A stretch of 64,000 nt of DNA, from contig CAJNDS010000259.1 in NCBI GenBank assembly GCA_905221605.1, positions 121,568-185,567 of the forward strand, read 5' to 3'. The DNA is from Symbiodinium natans (lineage: Eukaryota > Sar > Dinophyceae > Suessiales > Symbiodiniaceae). The notes under the pieces are model-generated. The model searched no databases. It saw only the letters and a list, made by a program, of their open reading frames with translations, and was not told where the DNA came from. Below, one piece after another: positions 1 through 14,500 of the stretch; the stretch's first letter is position 1, and every line of letters starts with the position of its first letter. Position numbers and translations under genes: made by a program.

Positions 1-3000
1 TTTTCGGCTTGAGAGCCTCAGTGTTTCAGGGTGCTGGTTCAGGCTGTCACTCAGAGCTCAGCTCCTGGCAGAGACGCCGGATGTTTTGCTGACGCAATCT
101 CGAGACATCCGGCTAAAGTCCTGTGACAGTCGGACATGCAAGCACTGGGGGGCAGATCAACGATGTGCGACCCCCAAGTCCTCCTGGAGAAGCTGAAGCT
201 TTGGGATCAAACGTGCCCGTGGAGAGCAAGGAAGGACGGACACAAGGACGTGCGAGCCTGTGCAACGAAAGCCTTGAACTAGATCTGAAGATTTTCATGT
301 CGCGGCTGAGACCTGGAGGCTCTGGCTCGCTGTTGAACAGCAGGAGCAAGGCTTCCCCCCATCAGCTTTGACTCCAGACCACAAGATGCAACCCTCGATC
401 CTTTGAGAAGATGAACCCCAAATTGCTGTCCTCCATCCACGACTGGAAATCTTCCTTGGCCTCGGTGGTACGCTTTCCCCCCCTCCCCTCCCCTCCCCTC
501 GCCAAAAGTGTAGTGGTTGGATTAGCCCACCCAAACCAAGAGTGGCTTACATCACATTGGCTTTGGTGGGTCTCGCTCATAGTTTGTTGCGTGCACATAA
601 GAACTACATTGCTTACATTCCCGTTGTATTCCGAAGAATAAATATTTCGGTTGGATGCAAACTAGAAAGAAATAAAGAGAAAGAGCGAGAACACTGTACG
701 CATTCTAAGGGAAGGCTTCCAATTTGGGGCCGATCCTTCACAATCCAAACCACAAACCCCAAGGACCTTTGTTTGGGTCTTCACACTCCCGCGGGAAGGT
801 GGCAAGGGCCCTACCCAGGCTGCACAAATCTGCTGGCACATGTCGAATGTCCCGGGTTTAGCGTTGGGGGGTAGTGGAGCCCCAACCCCCACAGCCCCGA
901 GCCCCTAGCCGAACTCGAACTTGAGGGGCCGGCCAGCTCTTCACAGCCTTCCCAAGGATCTTCACCTCTGCTGGTGGATGCTAAGAACCCCTCACTAGGG
1001 GCCTCAGCACCTTCGCAATTTTAGAGGGTAGGGCTCAAGAGTAAACAGTGTTGGCGTATAATGGACCGCCTGCAATGGGAGAAATAATGGCCCTCCTCAC
1101 AATAAGCTCAACAGCCCAAAGCCCTGAACCCCGGCAACCAAGGCAATTTAGGCTTTGCACAGAGACCCAAAAGTCAAGAACCCGACCTCAACCTCAAAGA
1201 AAATCGCAAAGATGGGGGCCCGTGCTGAGCCAAGGGTAGTCCGAAACCTGTTCCAGTTCGTTTCGGAGGGCTTTAGGACCATTTCTTATAGGGTCTAGGG
1301 ATGTCTAGGGTGAACCCCGAACGCCAGCTTTTGAAAAGGGTTTCGGCTTCGGGTTAGGGGCTGGCGCGGTTGAGGACATTTCGGGCACGTCTCTGGGTTC
1401 CAGATCGGCATCCCGCTTAGATGCCGGTGCCGATGTACGTAGACAAGAGTTAAAGCAAGATGCAATGCTGAGACAAGACTTTGGAAAACAGCCAATAAGA
1501 GGTGGACCTACCAATAAGATCGCCCCTCTCAACCATCCCAAACGCAAAGTTTCTCAGGCAAGGAGCTACCACCAACCCTGGAATGTTTCACTCTGCAGTT
1601 TTACAACAGCTACAAAAGCGCTTGGGAATCTATTAGATGCCGGAGGTGGCTGCTGACAAGTTTTAAGAAGCACGCGCTTATCAAGCTGGGCCGGTGGGCC
1701 TTGCGATCCTGCTGGAAAGCCTCGGGAGTGCAGTCACATAAATCCTCGACCGTCTGTTCGACCATACATTGGTACTAGTATGGTACTAGTATGGTGTGCT
1801 GTGCGGGAACCACTTCACACTTTGCATTGGAAAGCCCGACAACAAGGCTACTTGCCCTGACAAGTGCGGGCAGACTGTGGAGCTTAGCTTTGGAGAGGGT
1901 GGGGGGGTGGTAGGTTTAGGGGCAGATTGTGGGAAGCTACGCGTGGCTTCTGGGGCAGGATGCAGATTTTAGCATAGGGGGTGCAGGAAGAAGATTCAAT
2001 TCTGAGCTCGCTCTCCGGCATGCCAGACATGAGAATGCGGCATGTGGGGCTAGCAGTTCTTTGGAGGGACTCAACAGTTGCACCGCCCGACAAGCGTCAA
2101 GGTTGCCTGAAGGCCTTATGCATGCAGAAGCCCTAATCAGCCCTGATCATGTTGGGATCCTCAGTGGCCCACTGGACTATGCAGGATGTTGAGGGGTTCT
2201 GGAGATTCTGGGTAAGCCCACTTACATCGAGCCATTTCTCAACTCTGACAGGAATGCAGAAAATGCAAACTCGGCTGCAGCCTCCGGATTCTGCAGCTGC
2301 TTTCGGCCAAGTGAGCCGAGCCTTAAGGACTATAAGGGTCAGGGGTTCAGGTTTGTCCTGACAGCCGTTCCCTACAGGCACAAGATCTTCTGGGCATCCT
2401 CAACCCAAGGGTCTTGCAAGGTTGGGAAAGCCTTGGGATTCCACATCGCAAGAAGGGGGCCGAATGATCTTGAGAGGTACGCATGCATGCTTCTGGTGGC
2501 CATGCTGCGGCTGCCCACAATACATTTCGGTAACTTGGCCTCTCTGTGAGGTGGCTGACTCAAGGCAACCATCACACCTACATTCATTAGCAAGACTTCT
2601 GACGATGGTGACGACGGCGATGAGCAAACGGAGCCCTTGACACTTCACACAGCCACTTCAGTTCCCAGTTGAAAGTGTGTGTGCGTGTGTTTACAAGGCA
2701 AGGGCCCCACCCTTCCCATCCCGCATGTGTGTCTTCATGTCCAGCCCACTTCAACCCTGCGTCCGGCTCGACCCAAAACCGCGAACGCAGGACCTTCATC
2801 ATCTCTGAAGACCCACACCAGTTTGAACAGGGTGTGCGAAACCCAGCCTGAAACTCCAACTCCGATTCCAGACCCAGAGCCCTAAGATTCTTGAAACACA
2901 AAGTCCTTAGTATTAGGCCGTCCGAGACCAAAACCACTAAGCTTCCTGTCAATCGAGCCGCAGATCGACGAGGAAGGCTAAAACGCCCAGGACGGCTGTG

Positions 3001-6000
3001 ATGCCCGCCACGACCAAACCTAGGCGCTCGGACTTCAAGACTGGTTTTGGGCTCATTGTTGATCCGAGATGGGTTGTGCAGCAGAGGCTACCAAAAATGG
3101 GACCACAATTTGGATCAACCCTTACACCACCTCGATATTTTGGGATAAGTAGGGCCTCGAGAAGATGTTCTCCTAGGCCAGTGAGATTGGTGGCTCACGT
3201 GAAATTTCACAAGTTGCAGAGTATGGGAGCACCGGAACTAGTTCACATTCACGGGCATACATGCACTGAAAACAAAGCTGTATGCCGACGGAATTGCTCT
3301 TGGAAAACATACATTTGCAGGCAGGGAACCGTCGCCGAACGGCAGCTCCAGCTCCTCCGGCCAGCCCTAACAAGCCCATAACCCTGGTTTACCAGCGCAG
3401 ATGATCACAGACGTGCATAAGCCCACCAGCAACACGAACCCACGACTGCAGCTCACTCTCGCAGCCCTCGAAGCCGTAGACCCTGACTTCAGAGAATGAA
3501 AGGACCCGAGGATGAGGACCAACTCTTGTGGCTAAAACCCGAAGCCCCCAGAGGCAGAAGATAGAAGAAAATCGCAGAAGACGGCGGGTTGTGAGCACCT
3601 TCGGCCCTAGGACTGCCAGATAGGACTTAAGGGACTTAAGGGATCTACAGCCACTTTCCAGCCTTTAGAGGTTGTACGGTTGGGAGATTGTGTATAGCTG
3701 TAAACACCGCCAGAAGAGATTCCGTTGACGTACCATTCCGTTGACGTACCATTACTTGATCCCATTTCTTGCCCCATTCGAAGCCGCGTGCGAGCCCAAC
3801 GTAGCAACAAGGTAGCCTCATCCTCTGTTTGGCCTCACTGCAACCTGCATGCAAAAGACGGTTGCCTTCCAGACTTCACGTATCGAGAATATCCGAACAA
3901 CCTATATAAGCCTATATGGACACTAAGAACCTGAGCTGAACGGCACGCCATCTGCCTGCACCGGGTCCCACGACTGCAAGATGGCATCAGGCTCCGCCTC
4001 GCAAACGGCCTTTGTTTCGAAGCTCTCGGCTAAGTTAACCCCATATGTGTGGTTCTCTACATTTATGGTCCCCTGTTTGGGGTGCCATATATAGTACGGC
4101 ACCCTTAGAAGACGGGCCGCAAAAGAAACTCTAAAATTCGCAGAACTACCCAAGTGTAAGACCCTCAACTTGGAGCCTTGGATGATAGGAGCCTGTGCGG
4201 GGTGCAAACGGGGAGGGAGGTCAGGGGCGGGGGTGAATGCGCAGCTCGGCGCGTCTTGGGACCCCATACTTCAAAATTGACGCGACTAGGCAGTTGCGAG
4301 CTTGGCGCCCTCTACGTTCTTCAGCACCCCAAAGGTGAGAAAAGCTCAGGGGCTTATAAGGGGTAGCATCAGAAGGGCAGTCATCCCTGAAAGGTCCCCA
4401 ACCCTGGAGTTCTTTTCGGACCAGCTGCAAAGGCAAAGCCGCTGAACAACGCCGTCATGACGAGGGACAGCAACAGCAGCAGGTCCAACAAGTGGGCGAC
4501 CTGACTTGATCCGTTCATAAACTTGAGTTATGGATAGGAGCACGTTTGCGCACAGAATCCGATGTTGAGATCCCGCGATGCACTTGCGACTTCAGGGATT
4601 CGGGTGCCCGCTGGCGAAATCATTGCCACATGTGAGGCTGAGTGAGCCCGCCATCCGGCATGTCTTGTATCGGCAATGGAACACACAAGGGATCAAACGG
4701 GCGGGATGCCGAGAGATGCCCTTCTCAAACTCCCCACGAGAGGGGTTTCTCGGAAGCAAGCACAATAAAAATGGCAGTCCATGCAAGCATTCAGCACTGA
4801 GGCGAGCTGCTCGTGTGCTCGTGTAATGCCGAGCCAAGGGGTTTTTGAATCAATCGCACCGAACCTTGATAGCAACATTTGCGGCAAAGCTAAACCCTAC
4901 ACTGGAGTGTTGTTTGCTTTTCCAACACGAGTTGCGTGACCCACCCGTTTCCAGTTTCGAAACGGCAAATCTCAAGGCCATGCCCGGAGAACTGAGGCGG
5001 CCCCAGCAAGTGAACCTCGAACGTGCAGAAACCTGACCAGAGGGACACCCCAAAAAAGCGGGTACGGCCAGCCTGGAGGTCTTCGCGACAAGAATAAGGC
5101 CATGCCCGGCACAAGCACAAGCAGCGTGAGCAGCAAACATCTGAATACGGATCCCACACGCACAAAACTTAACGATTCATGATCCGAACCCTAGAAGATG
5201 GGGGCATGCAAACAAAGCCTCGTGCATAGGTGCATTCTGGACTCTAATTCTCAGCTGTGGGCGACGACGCCATCATCTTTGTGCGTCTCTTTAACCTGGC
5301 AGAACGACGCGCGCGTAATGGAGTGGCTTTCATGGCTGGAACATATTGCGACGTCTGTCTTAGGCACGATACACCCTCGTTGTAGAAGGAATGTTCGGAA
5401 CATGACGAACAGTTCTTCGAGCGCTGCTGTGTTCGGTATCACTGTGCTAGGAGCGAGGCATCGATGGGCCCACCATGCACCTGGCATCCCCAACCAAGCT
5501 CATCCGACAGCAAGTCTGACGTGGAAGCTTGTTTGAATTTACTCCTAAACTGTAACTCACAGCGCCCATACTTTCAAGATTCTCTCATGTGCGCACTTGC
5601 CAAGAGTAGCAATGAGTGGGGGGGAGGTTGGGGACAGGCAGATTCCTGCGATTCATGGCGGTGGCAGCCCTGATTCCTGAAGGCATAATCTAGACTTGAG
5701 GCGATAATTACATGTTTTGAAACTAACTTGGAGTGTTTTGGGGAAGGGGTGTGAAGAATTTACGCTTGCACTGCATACTGCGCAAGCCTCTGTCCAGGCC
5801 ACCAACGTTTAGAAATTACACAGCGCCCTGCCCAAAACAAGTAGCGCGCCTGCTCAATAATATCAATGGCATGGCTGTCAAAAGCAGATGTATGGGACAG
5901 GGGTAAGGTTCTTTGATGTGTTGACAGGTGGTCGTAAAAAATAAAAACACGGTGACACGAATAGCAATGAAACCAGTAAGAACAACAAGCTGTCTTGAAG

Positions 6001-9000
6001 CCTAACACATCCTCATTCCTCATGCCAAACCCTGCGGTTTACACAGCATACCCTCAACTCTCAGCTTCAAACCCTGCACCCTAACCGTGAGACGAAATTG
6101 CGTTGTCCGGGCCTCCAGCTCCACCGGATTGCAAGTGAGCTTGACGAGTCCAAGCGTCTGGGAAGTGGCGGAAGATGAACATTTGGCTACGATTCCCGAA
6201 AAGTTACCCAGAACTTTGATACGAAACCCCCATTAAGCTGCAAAAGGGAATCATGAGATGCTCCAGAGCCGGGCCAAGATTTATTCCGAACATGGAAGTG
6301 TCCCAACCCTGCACCCCCTTGACCCCAGACCTGTGTACCCGCAGCATTCTGACCCCCAAGCCCGCAAGGCCTTGCGGTCGACAGCGTTGGTGATCTTCAC
6401 ATCCTTCGAGACAATCTTACAATGAAGGACTTTCTCCCTTCACTTCCACTGCCGGCCTGGAGCTCCACAGGATTGTGGGAGATTCTGACAGGCTTCTCCT
6501 CGCGCAGGGGCACGACGGAGTTGGGAATACATGGCTTTGGGCTCAGGGTTTATTTAACCCACTTCACTTACTTGTTTAGTGCAGGTTCCTAGAACCTGGG
6601 ATGGATGTCAGGGGTTTCATTGAGCTACTTGAATCACAGAAAGCCCCTCACCTAGGCTCTACCTGGACGGAGTGGACGTGCGACACGGCGCTACACGGCG
6701 CTACACGGCGTGCTCTCAGGCTCGCAGCACACTGCTTGGGAGACTGGAGCGCAAACAACACTCCTGCGCATTGGAAGATTGTCGACGCCCTGGCTGGTGG
6801 AAAAATCAGGCAGCCGTGCGCTCTGCAAGAAAGAGCTGGAAGCACGTGTCGAGCCCGGGCGCACTCATGCGTTGGAAGCATTGGTTCTGCAAAGGCGGGC
6901 CTAACGCAGAGGGGGCTTCCACCCCAGTGGGTTAGACATTTGGTGTCTGCTACACCAATGCCAGTCGAGACGGGCGCAGATCTTGATGTGCACAGCATGC
7001 GCAGCCCTTGTAGTGCACACGTCTTGCTCCTCTGGTGGATAACGACGGATAACGTGTCCGCATGCTTTGCCTCCTCATTGAGGGTTTAAAGTTAGGGTTG
7101 GGGGAGCGCAGGTAGAACTCTTACGCATGGGGATGTTTTGAGATTGTGAAGACCCACACATTCCTTCCAGCTTAATCACCCGTCAAGAAGGCCGCGAGAC
7201 CCTGCGCAACCAACAGTTCTAACCACTTGGAACTTCCCGAGTGCGTCTCGAGTGCATCGAAGCCACGTGCAGATTACAAATACGATTTCAAAACTAACCC
7301 CAAAATTATGGATTCTCGGCTATCGCGATGGTCTACGTAGTGCTGCGTACTACCCAACAAACAGCCCAGGATCTTACAAATTTCAGATCAAACACCCACA
7401 TGGCCTCGCCCGTCTTCTCCCGCTGCTTCGTGGGACCCTGCCTCTCTCGATGTTCGAGGAAAGAAACGGTGCTGATAGAAATCAGAACCCCAGGCATGGC
7501 TGTCCCATTTCCGATGGGCGGTGTCGTTCTCGGCATTTGCTTGCGAATTCATTTGACGGATTTCTGCGGGGCTCAGGAATGTGACAAACAAAGCAGCTCA
7601 TAGCTTCGGGAATGGCGATCTGGATTTCACAGTTGTCAGGTTCCTGACTGCCCAGCCTTTGGGATCTGCAAATTTAAGCACAACCCACGCGCGGCCTGTG
7701 TTTCACACAGGTGGTGTCCACCTGCCGGCACAGACAGCTTCCAGCAGATGCATCCATGTTAACGTGAAATAGGGTGGCTCCGCTGCAAGCATGAAGTACA
7801 TCTTCCGGGGAGACAAAGTAGAACTGCGCATAAGGCCTTACGAGACTATGCTGGGAGCTAGTATACGCTGGGTCTCCATCCCACTTCAGACAAAATCCCG
7901 AGGATCAGCCCCGACATAGTGACCGTCCAGAATAGCCGAACTTTTTTGCAAGACCTGTCAGTGTGCTGGTCAACCCTGGTCCCCTAAACTTCTCGACCCC
8001 AAGCCCCTACAACAGAAACCCTAATCCGAACCTCTAACGCCTAAGCCCCCAACAACTGTGCTGTAGACTCGGTCGAGGATTGACCGTCCTCCAAAACTGG
8101 CTAAACCCGTTGTTCGAGTTTTGGTCTAAGGATTGAGTCGCCTCAGCACGGCTATGTACGCTCTTCAACTGTGTAGGTGCGCTAGACGCAACATCAATCG
8201 CCGGGACATGCAAACCTCTACAAGCAGCTCACAGCACTTCCCGGAGTTTGTGCAAAGCCCTGGGAACTCCACAACACATTTGGGGGGGTGAGGGCCGAAC
8301 TCCTCAACAAGATAGAAGAAGACATGTCCTACCACCACACACCCGCAGACTGCCCACCTTTGGGCGCCCCAGCAGCACGGGCGCCTGACTGAGAGAGAGA
8401 ACAGCAAGGCCCCTGCGGTTCTGAAGAGAAAGGGCCGCAAGGGAGGATCAGACCCCTATAAATCAGGGTCGCTGGCAGTGCTTGGAGACCATGTTTTCAG
8501 GGCTTTCGCTGTGGAGCCACAACGCAACCTCCAAGGCTTTGATCCCTGCACGTATCGAAAAGGATCGAAAAGGCCTCCACCGCTTCCCAAACCGCACCCA
8601 CTTTCCCGAGGCCCTGATAGCATGCCGAAACTCGCCATGCTCCAGTACACCAAAATACACCCCCGAACACCACAAAGCCGCAATCCATAACCCCTGGGTG
8701 CCTGCACGGACTCAATGGTGCCCAGGAGTGTGTAGGGCAGAAAGATGGGGGCCTCTTGTACCGGCTTCGTGTTGTGGTTGGGACTGACAAGGTCTGTGGG
8801 GGGTCTGTGAATTCAGCGCTTGAAGGTTCAAAGGCAAATACCAGTATATGAGACTGGGGGAGTGGAGCAGTTGCACAAGGATGCCGGAAGAAACAAACCT
8901 ACGTTAGAGGATCTTTCCTACTCACAACTGCACGTAGACCTACCTGTCTCAACAGGCCCCGTGCCTGTACAGTAAACGCTTGGGAAGGACCGAAAGTGTT

Positions 9001-11576
9001 CCCCTTCAGCCCTCCACACATGCCCTGCGAACCCTTCCTCCCCACCACCTCTGCTTTCCAATGCTCGTCTGAATTTACTGCAAAACTAAGAGAGCCGAAC
9101 TAGCTTGTGCTGTCTGCCGAAGCCATGACTTGAAGCAACCCCTCGGCAATCCTTGGCCACGGACAAGATGGTCAAGCCACACCCCCTATGCCCCAAACCC
9201 TAAACCAATCGCGCGACTCATCCGTGCACATGAAGATCCGAGGCCTTGAGCGCATGCCTTTGGCCTCCACAAGCGCTCATGGCCGTTTTTTGCAGTGTGA
9301 GAATTCAAGGCTCTGGCTTCGGCTAGTTTGGTGCAGGATTTGGGACTCGGGCTTCCGAAAGTAGATCTGTTTTTGGATGCTGAGTCGATAACACTCAACA
9401 AGACCAGTCAATGAAGCGCCAAGCACTCAGCCCGAGCAGATCGTCGGGGGGAGCTGAGGCAGGCACTCGAGAGAAAGCTCGTGTTGAGCTCCTGCGTGCA
9501 CAGAATCCACTCCGTCCCATACAATCTGAGCCTTACTATGTGAGCTCACTATTCTGGAGCCTCATGGAAACAATCTCGTCCTGCGAGGTATCTCAATCTT
9601 ATCCGCAAATATCCGACGTCATGTTAGAGCACCTTGAGGCGGGCAACTGACTAGCTCAATGCTGTCCTGCTGCTGCAGCTGCATGGCTAAAAGGCTAGAG
9701 GCTGCCCAAGAAAGGGGCGCCGAAGCACTGTTTCTACGCCCGCTGGCACGGCAGCTTTGTTGCAATCCCCTAGACCCTAACAAGACTAACTAGAACGTAA
9801 GCTCGTCCATCACCACGTGGTGTACTGCGGATTACAGTGAAACATCCAACGCAGCTGGAGAGCCAGGGCAAACAAGTCTCGCGGAAAAAGCCTGCATCTT
9901 TAAACCCTGCCGCTACGTCGGTACTCGTCCAAACCCTTCGAAAAAAGGAGAAACGAAGATAGAAAGGCTGCTACGCGTCCATCTTGGGACCCGGTGGTCA
10001 TGATGACCATGTGCGAAGACGCGAACATTAGCAGCATCATTGGGCCGAGGTATGTCGAGGTCTTCGAACACACACGCTTTCTGCGAGGCAGAACGCACGC
10101 ACGGTCAGGCTCACTCCTTGGGCGACGCGGAGTCTCAGCAGCCAAGCATCACAAAGCATCGCAACCCAAACAAGTTGCGTTTTTGTCTTTGCCGGGGGGA
10201 TCTCACGCGCGTGTCCACACAACTAAAACTCATCGGAGCCCCTCAGGCATTTCCGTGAGGCGCAAGAGCGCTTGATAGGGTTTCTTAGGCTTGACAGGTT
10301 CCGCATTGACCTGCCCAAAGCGGGCTGGATGCAGTCGGAGCTTTGCTGGATGAACAAACAAAACAGCAGCGAGCTTATGTCAGGTTGCATTGACCCCCGC
10401 TGCGGATTAAACTTCCCCGAAGAACGAAGGTGGTCTGAGGCTTGCCCGCCGGCGTACAGCAGCACGGGCATGAGCATGATGAGCATCACTGGTTTTCATA
10501 TCCCCGAACAAGATGAACACTTCGCGGCAAGGGATTTACGGGTTTGTGCTTGCGGAAAAACTATCTGCTGAATATGTTTCGCGTCCCAGGCCCTCGACAT
10601 GACATGCTCCATTCAGCACATGTGCGCAGCAAGGCTCCAAGATCTTTTCTTCGACGGAGCACCGCGCACCTGTGCTCTCACTCGAGAGCACCTGGGCTGC
10701 AGGAGCCAGGCCTCTTCCTGTCATTGCGCCGGAGAGGCCGGCAGCGGCGCCTGGCAACGAAAGCAGAGGTCCCGCGGTGATACAAGAAGCAGCCCCCGCG
10801 TGGTGCATGTTTCACTGCACAGTTGGCGCGTGGGTTTGTCTGCAAGCGAAGCGTGCACCCAGGTCCTTGCAACAGTACATGCATGCATGCATGCATGCAT
10901 GCAGGCATGTCTGCAACCTGGCATCCATGCAGACCACGTAGACCGGCGTGCATGTGCAGGCGTGCTGGCGCGTGTGTGTGCAGGCTGCATGGGCGGGAGG
11001 GTGGGCCCAGGCATCTATATGCAGGCGTGCTGTGCGTGGAAGCTTGCCAAATGCAAGCCTGCTGCTGTATGATGCTGTATGGAAGCAAGCGCATGTGCAT
11101 GCAAGCAGACGCCCAAGCCAGCGTCGAGAAAGCAAGCGAACGTGCAAGGATGCTCGCAGACTGATGAGGACTCCTCATCCCGGCAACACCCCAAGTTCTG
11201 AGGCCCAGGCCGGCAGGGGTGTCGGCGCTGGGGCATCGAGGACATTGGGCTTTTGACCTCGGCCCGTCTTTCTGCAAGGGGCAACTGTTGGTTGGCTCAG
11301 GCTTTGCTTAGTGCAGCGTTCCTGCTGGTCATTTGGGGTCAAGGGTGTGGTGAAGGGTGTCTGGGGTGCAACAGGCCTCGGTGCATTGCAGGGATGTGCA
11401 GGGCTTTGCAGGGTGGCGGGCCCATGCTTCTTCTACACAGCCTCTGTTGCTCTGTTGGATTTTCCGGCCTGACCTGCTAGGAGGTGCTGAGGCAGGGGCT
11501 CGAAGGCAAGCTCTTCTTGAACTCCTGCGTGCACAGATTCCACTCGTGCCACTTGGACATCGCTATGGAGCTGCAT
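1..11576. other. Long stretch without a supportable gene
   Basis: I see no recognisable protein family, tRNA or rRNA here on either strand. The open frames are short, overlap on both strands and have no family motif, as expected for moderately GC-rich non-coding DNA. Given that real exons in this window are often only 14-100 nt, a fast-evolving gene could be hidden and would not be visible by eye. The stretch has few repeats apart from a CATG microsatellite near 10.88 kb and isolated degenerate fragments of the CCCTAAA heptamer. Confidence 0.6.
10877..10903. repeat. CATG microsatellite
   Basis: About six uninterrupted copies of the self-complementary tetramer CATG, in a region rich in GCAT/ATGC words for several hundred bases on each side. 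The open frames here (for example 10678-11277 on the minus strand) are produced by the repeat, which lacks stop codons, and are not taken as genes. Confidence 0.9.
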
Positions 11577-14500
11577 TCAGAGAGCCGCGAACCCCTTAAA
11601 ACTGCTTCTACTTTGAAGGGCATGTTGGCGAACGGCAAACCATGCGCACTCGCCACATCGCGCCACCTCGTACTCATCGGGCAGCTCGGAGTCGGACTCG
11701 AAGAAGAGGTAGGACAACGTGATGTGGTCCACGTGGTCAAAGCGACTCGGCTTGTGACTTTCCGGGGGTTCGGGCACCTGCTTCAGGGCCCTGGACAAGG
11801 GCTTATGGAGTTTTAGGCGTAAAGGGCTGCGGCTTGAGGAGTTTCACACGATCTTGGGAGGCCGCTTGTCGCGCCCCATCATCGAGTCCTTGGATCTTCG
11901 TTGGCCAAAAGCAGAAGGCTCGTAGGCTCTTAGGCACTGCAGCGAAACCTTCCCACGGATCGTCGAACTGGTGTTTCAGCTTCCGGGGGCCATCATGATA
12001 TTTGTGATGCTCTCCATGGTAGTAACATTAGTGACAGCATCGTTAATAGTTACAATATTTGTATTACATTTAATATATTCATCATATTTGTTATATGATG
12101 CTACCAGCAGCCGAGCCACAATGAAGAAGAAGATGGGCAGATCCACCTCTTCTCCTCGCCACAAAATTTCTAGCCGTGCCCCCTTTGACTGCATCTCCAG
12201 AGAAGATGCAAACTGCTCCGACAGCTCAGCAGCAAGGGTTTGGGGTTTAGGGTTTAGGGTTTAGGGTTTAGGGTTTAGGGTTTAGGGTTTAGGGTTTAGG
12301 GTTTAGGGTTTAGGGTTTAGGGTTTAGGGTTAGGGTTTAGCGTTCAGGGCCAGCTTCTTGTCACTTCCCAAAATGCGGCGTCGCGCTGCAGGCCTGGGTT
12401 GATCAACTGCTCATCGAAGCAGAAGCACTGGATCCTCTGAAAGGCACCGAAGGCACACGGTTTTTCTACACAAGAGAAGAAGGATCACAAAAGATCACAA
12501 AAGTTGCTGGATGGGTCTTGTAGGTGTGCGGGTCGTCGCTGGCCGACTACTTCTGCTTGGGGCTCCCGGTTGTCAGTTTGTCATTAGTCGAATGGCTCTT
12601 CTGCATCCATCCCATCGGGAGAAGCCTCTGACCGAGAACTCCAAAACTCACAAGTCCTGCAGCTTGCTATCCTAAACTTTCAAACCAAGCGCGCAGAAGC
12701 CCAAACTCTATGCCCCAAAACCGTAGCCTTGACCCAAAGGTAAATCCAACATTCCAAACTCCTAACCAACCCTTCAGTAAACTAACCTGCTCAACCACAC
12801 ACAAACACCCCAAACGCCGACGGAAGGGGTGTTCGTGTGCGTGCGCTCACCCTTTCTCCATGCCAAGACGCTTGTTGAAGTACAGTCCAGCCTGACCGAG
12901 TCTGTTGGCTTAAGAGAGCGGCTCGGCCGAGGGTTGAGGGAGGTCTCCTCCTGATTGAACTGTTGGGTCCGGGGTTCTGGACCTCAAAAACGCTTGAACT
13001 GCCACTTGATCCTACTAGGGCCCTTCGCCCAAGACGGACCGCATCACCTCGGCGGGGATCATGTGGTACACGGACACGCCGATGATGGGGCGATCGCTGG
13101 TGTTCCTAGAGAAGCGCGAAGCCGTTTCTGCAGAGTTGGGGATCCAGATGGATTCAGGTTCACCTTTTGGCCATGCTAGCTCTGGCCATCGGGGGTTGGA
13201 GCAGCTTCTGAAGGAAATGCAAAGGAACAGCTTTGTAGCAAGAGCCCAACCTAACCGTTGCGGTGCCGCCCCTGAGCTCATGGCTTGGCGCGGTAGAAGG
13301 CCAAGGCAGTCTCCTTGTGTCAGGGGTGTGCCGTTGGGGGGCTGAGGGTCCGAGGGTCGGATTTAGGTCGAGGGCTTGGCTACATGCTGACAGCCTCATC
13401 CTGGCGTCATCAAAACACTTGTTGCAAGCAATGAGAAGAGGAGCGCATGAAAGATGCAACCCCAGCACTGACATCCAAATGGGCCCTTTTGTATCAACCC
13501 TACAGCATCCTGAGCCTGCCTAGTTTTGGATGCACCTTCCACTCTTTAAAGCACGGCCCCGTCTCATGCCCGAAATCCCGGTCCCCAAGGCCGACGACGA
13601 CGCGCCGCTGCTGCGGCACAAACTGCCACGGCAGAGAGGTGTGGACCTTGCCATATTACCATATTACATGATATTACATGTATGCATGATGTGTATATGT
13701 ATAAAAAAAAGTAAAGCACAATTGGATCGGAACAGCTGCCTCAGATGAGAAGGCGGCTCCCTTGTCGAGAAGTTTGAGAAAGGGATCCCAAAGATGCCCA
13801 AGCCACCCCCACTGAACAACCTTCCCAAGCCCGAAACACTGCCGCAAGTAAGCCTAAGATGCCCAAAAGCCCTCCCCCCCCCCCTTACCCCCCCCTTCCC
13901 CCCCCTTCCCCTCCCCATAGGGCCAACCTCGACCGCGGGAAGCGAAAAGGCCGGGCGCCCGCGCCGTGGCGGCGAAGTCGACCGTGATGAGGCGCTTGGC
14001 ATCCACGGAGTCCTGGCTTCGGGGCGCAGAATCATCCCCTACCCCGGAATATTAAGTGCCCCCCCATTATGGTTATATTATAGTATGTGGGGGGAGGGTA
14101 TGTAATATTAAGGGGTCGGGGGGGGGGGGGTTTAGTATTAGGGGGCGCAGAAGAAGGGCAGATGCTTACGTGGAGTCTTTGGGGTTTAGGGCTTCAGGGT
14201 TGAGGGCTCAGGGCTTTCTGGATGAGGCTCTTTGCTGAAGAAAGCCCAGCTTGCGCGGCCACTTTGGAACTCAGACTTCGGAGCTCCTTCGGTTTTGGGG
14301 TCGGGGCCGTGAAGATTTTGAGGAGAGGCGCGGGTGGCCGCACTCCGGGCTGCTGGCGATCAGCACCATGCTGCTATGTAGCATGAACCAGGCAGGCGTA
14401 GACCCGGCACGCTCATGCCCCGTGCACTCATGAGCTTGTGGTTGCGAGGCAACGGGGTCAGGACATGTTGCTGGACTGAGTTCAGTCGATTCTCCCCGCC

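Noticed and set aside
10678-11277. 199-codon minus-strand open frame
   Set aside because: Runs through CATG-rich DNA that lacks stops; plus-strand frames are equally long.
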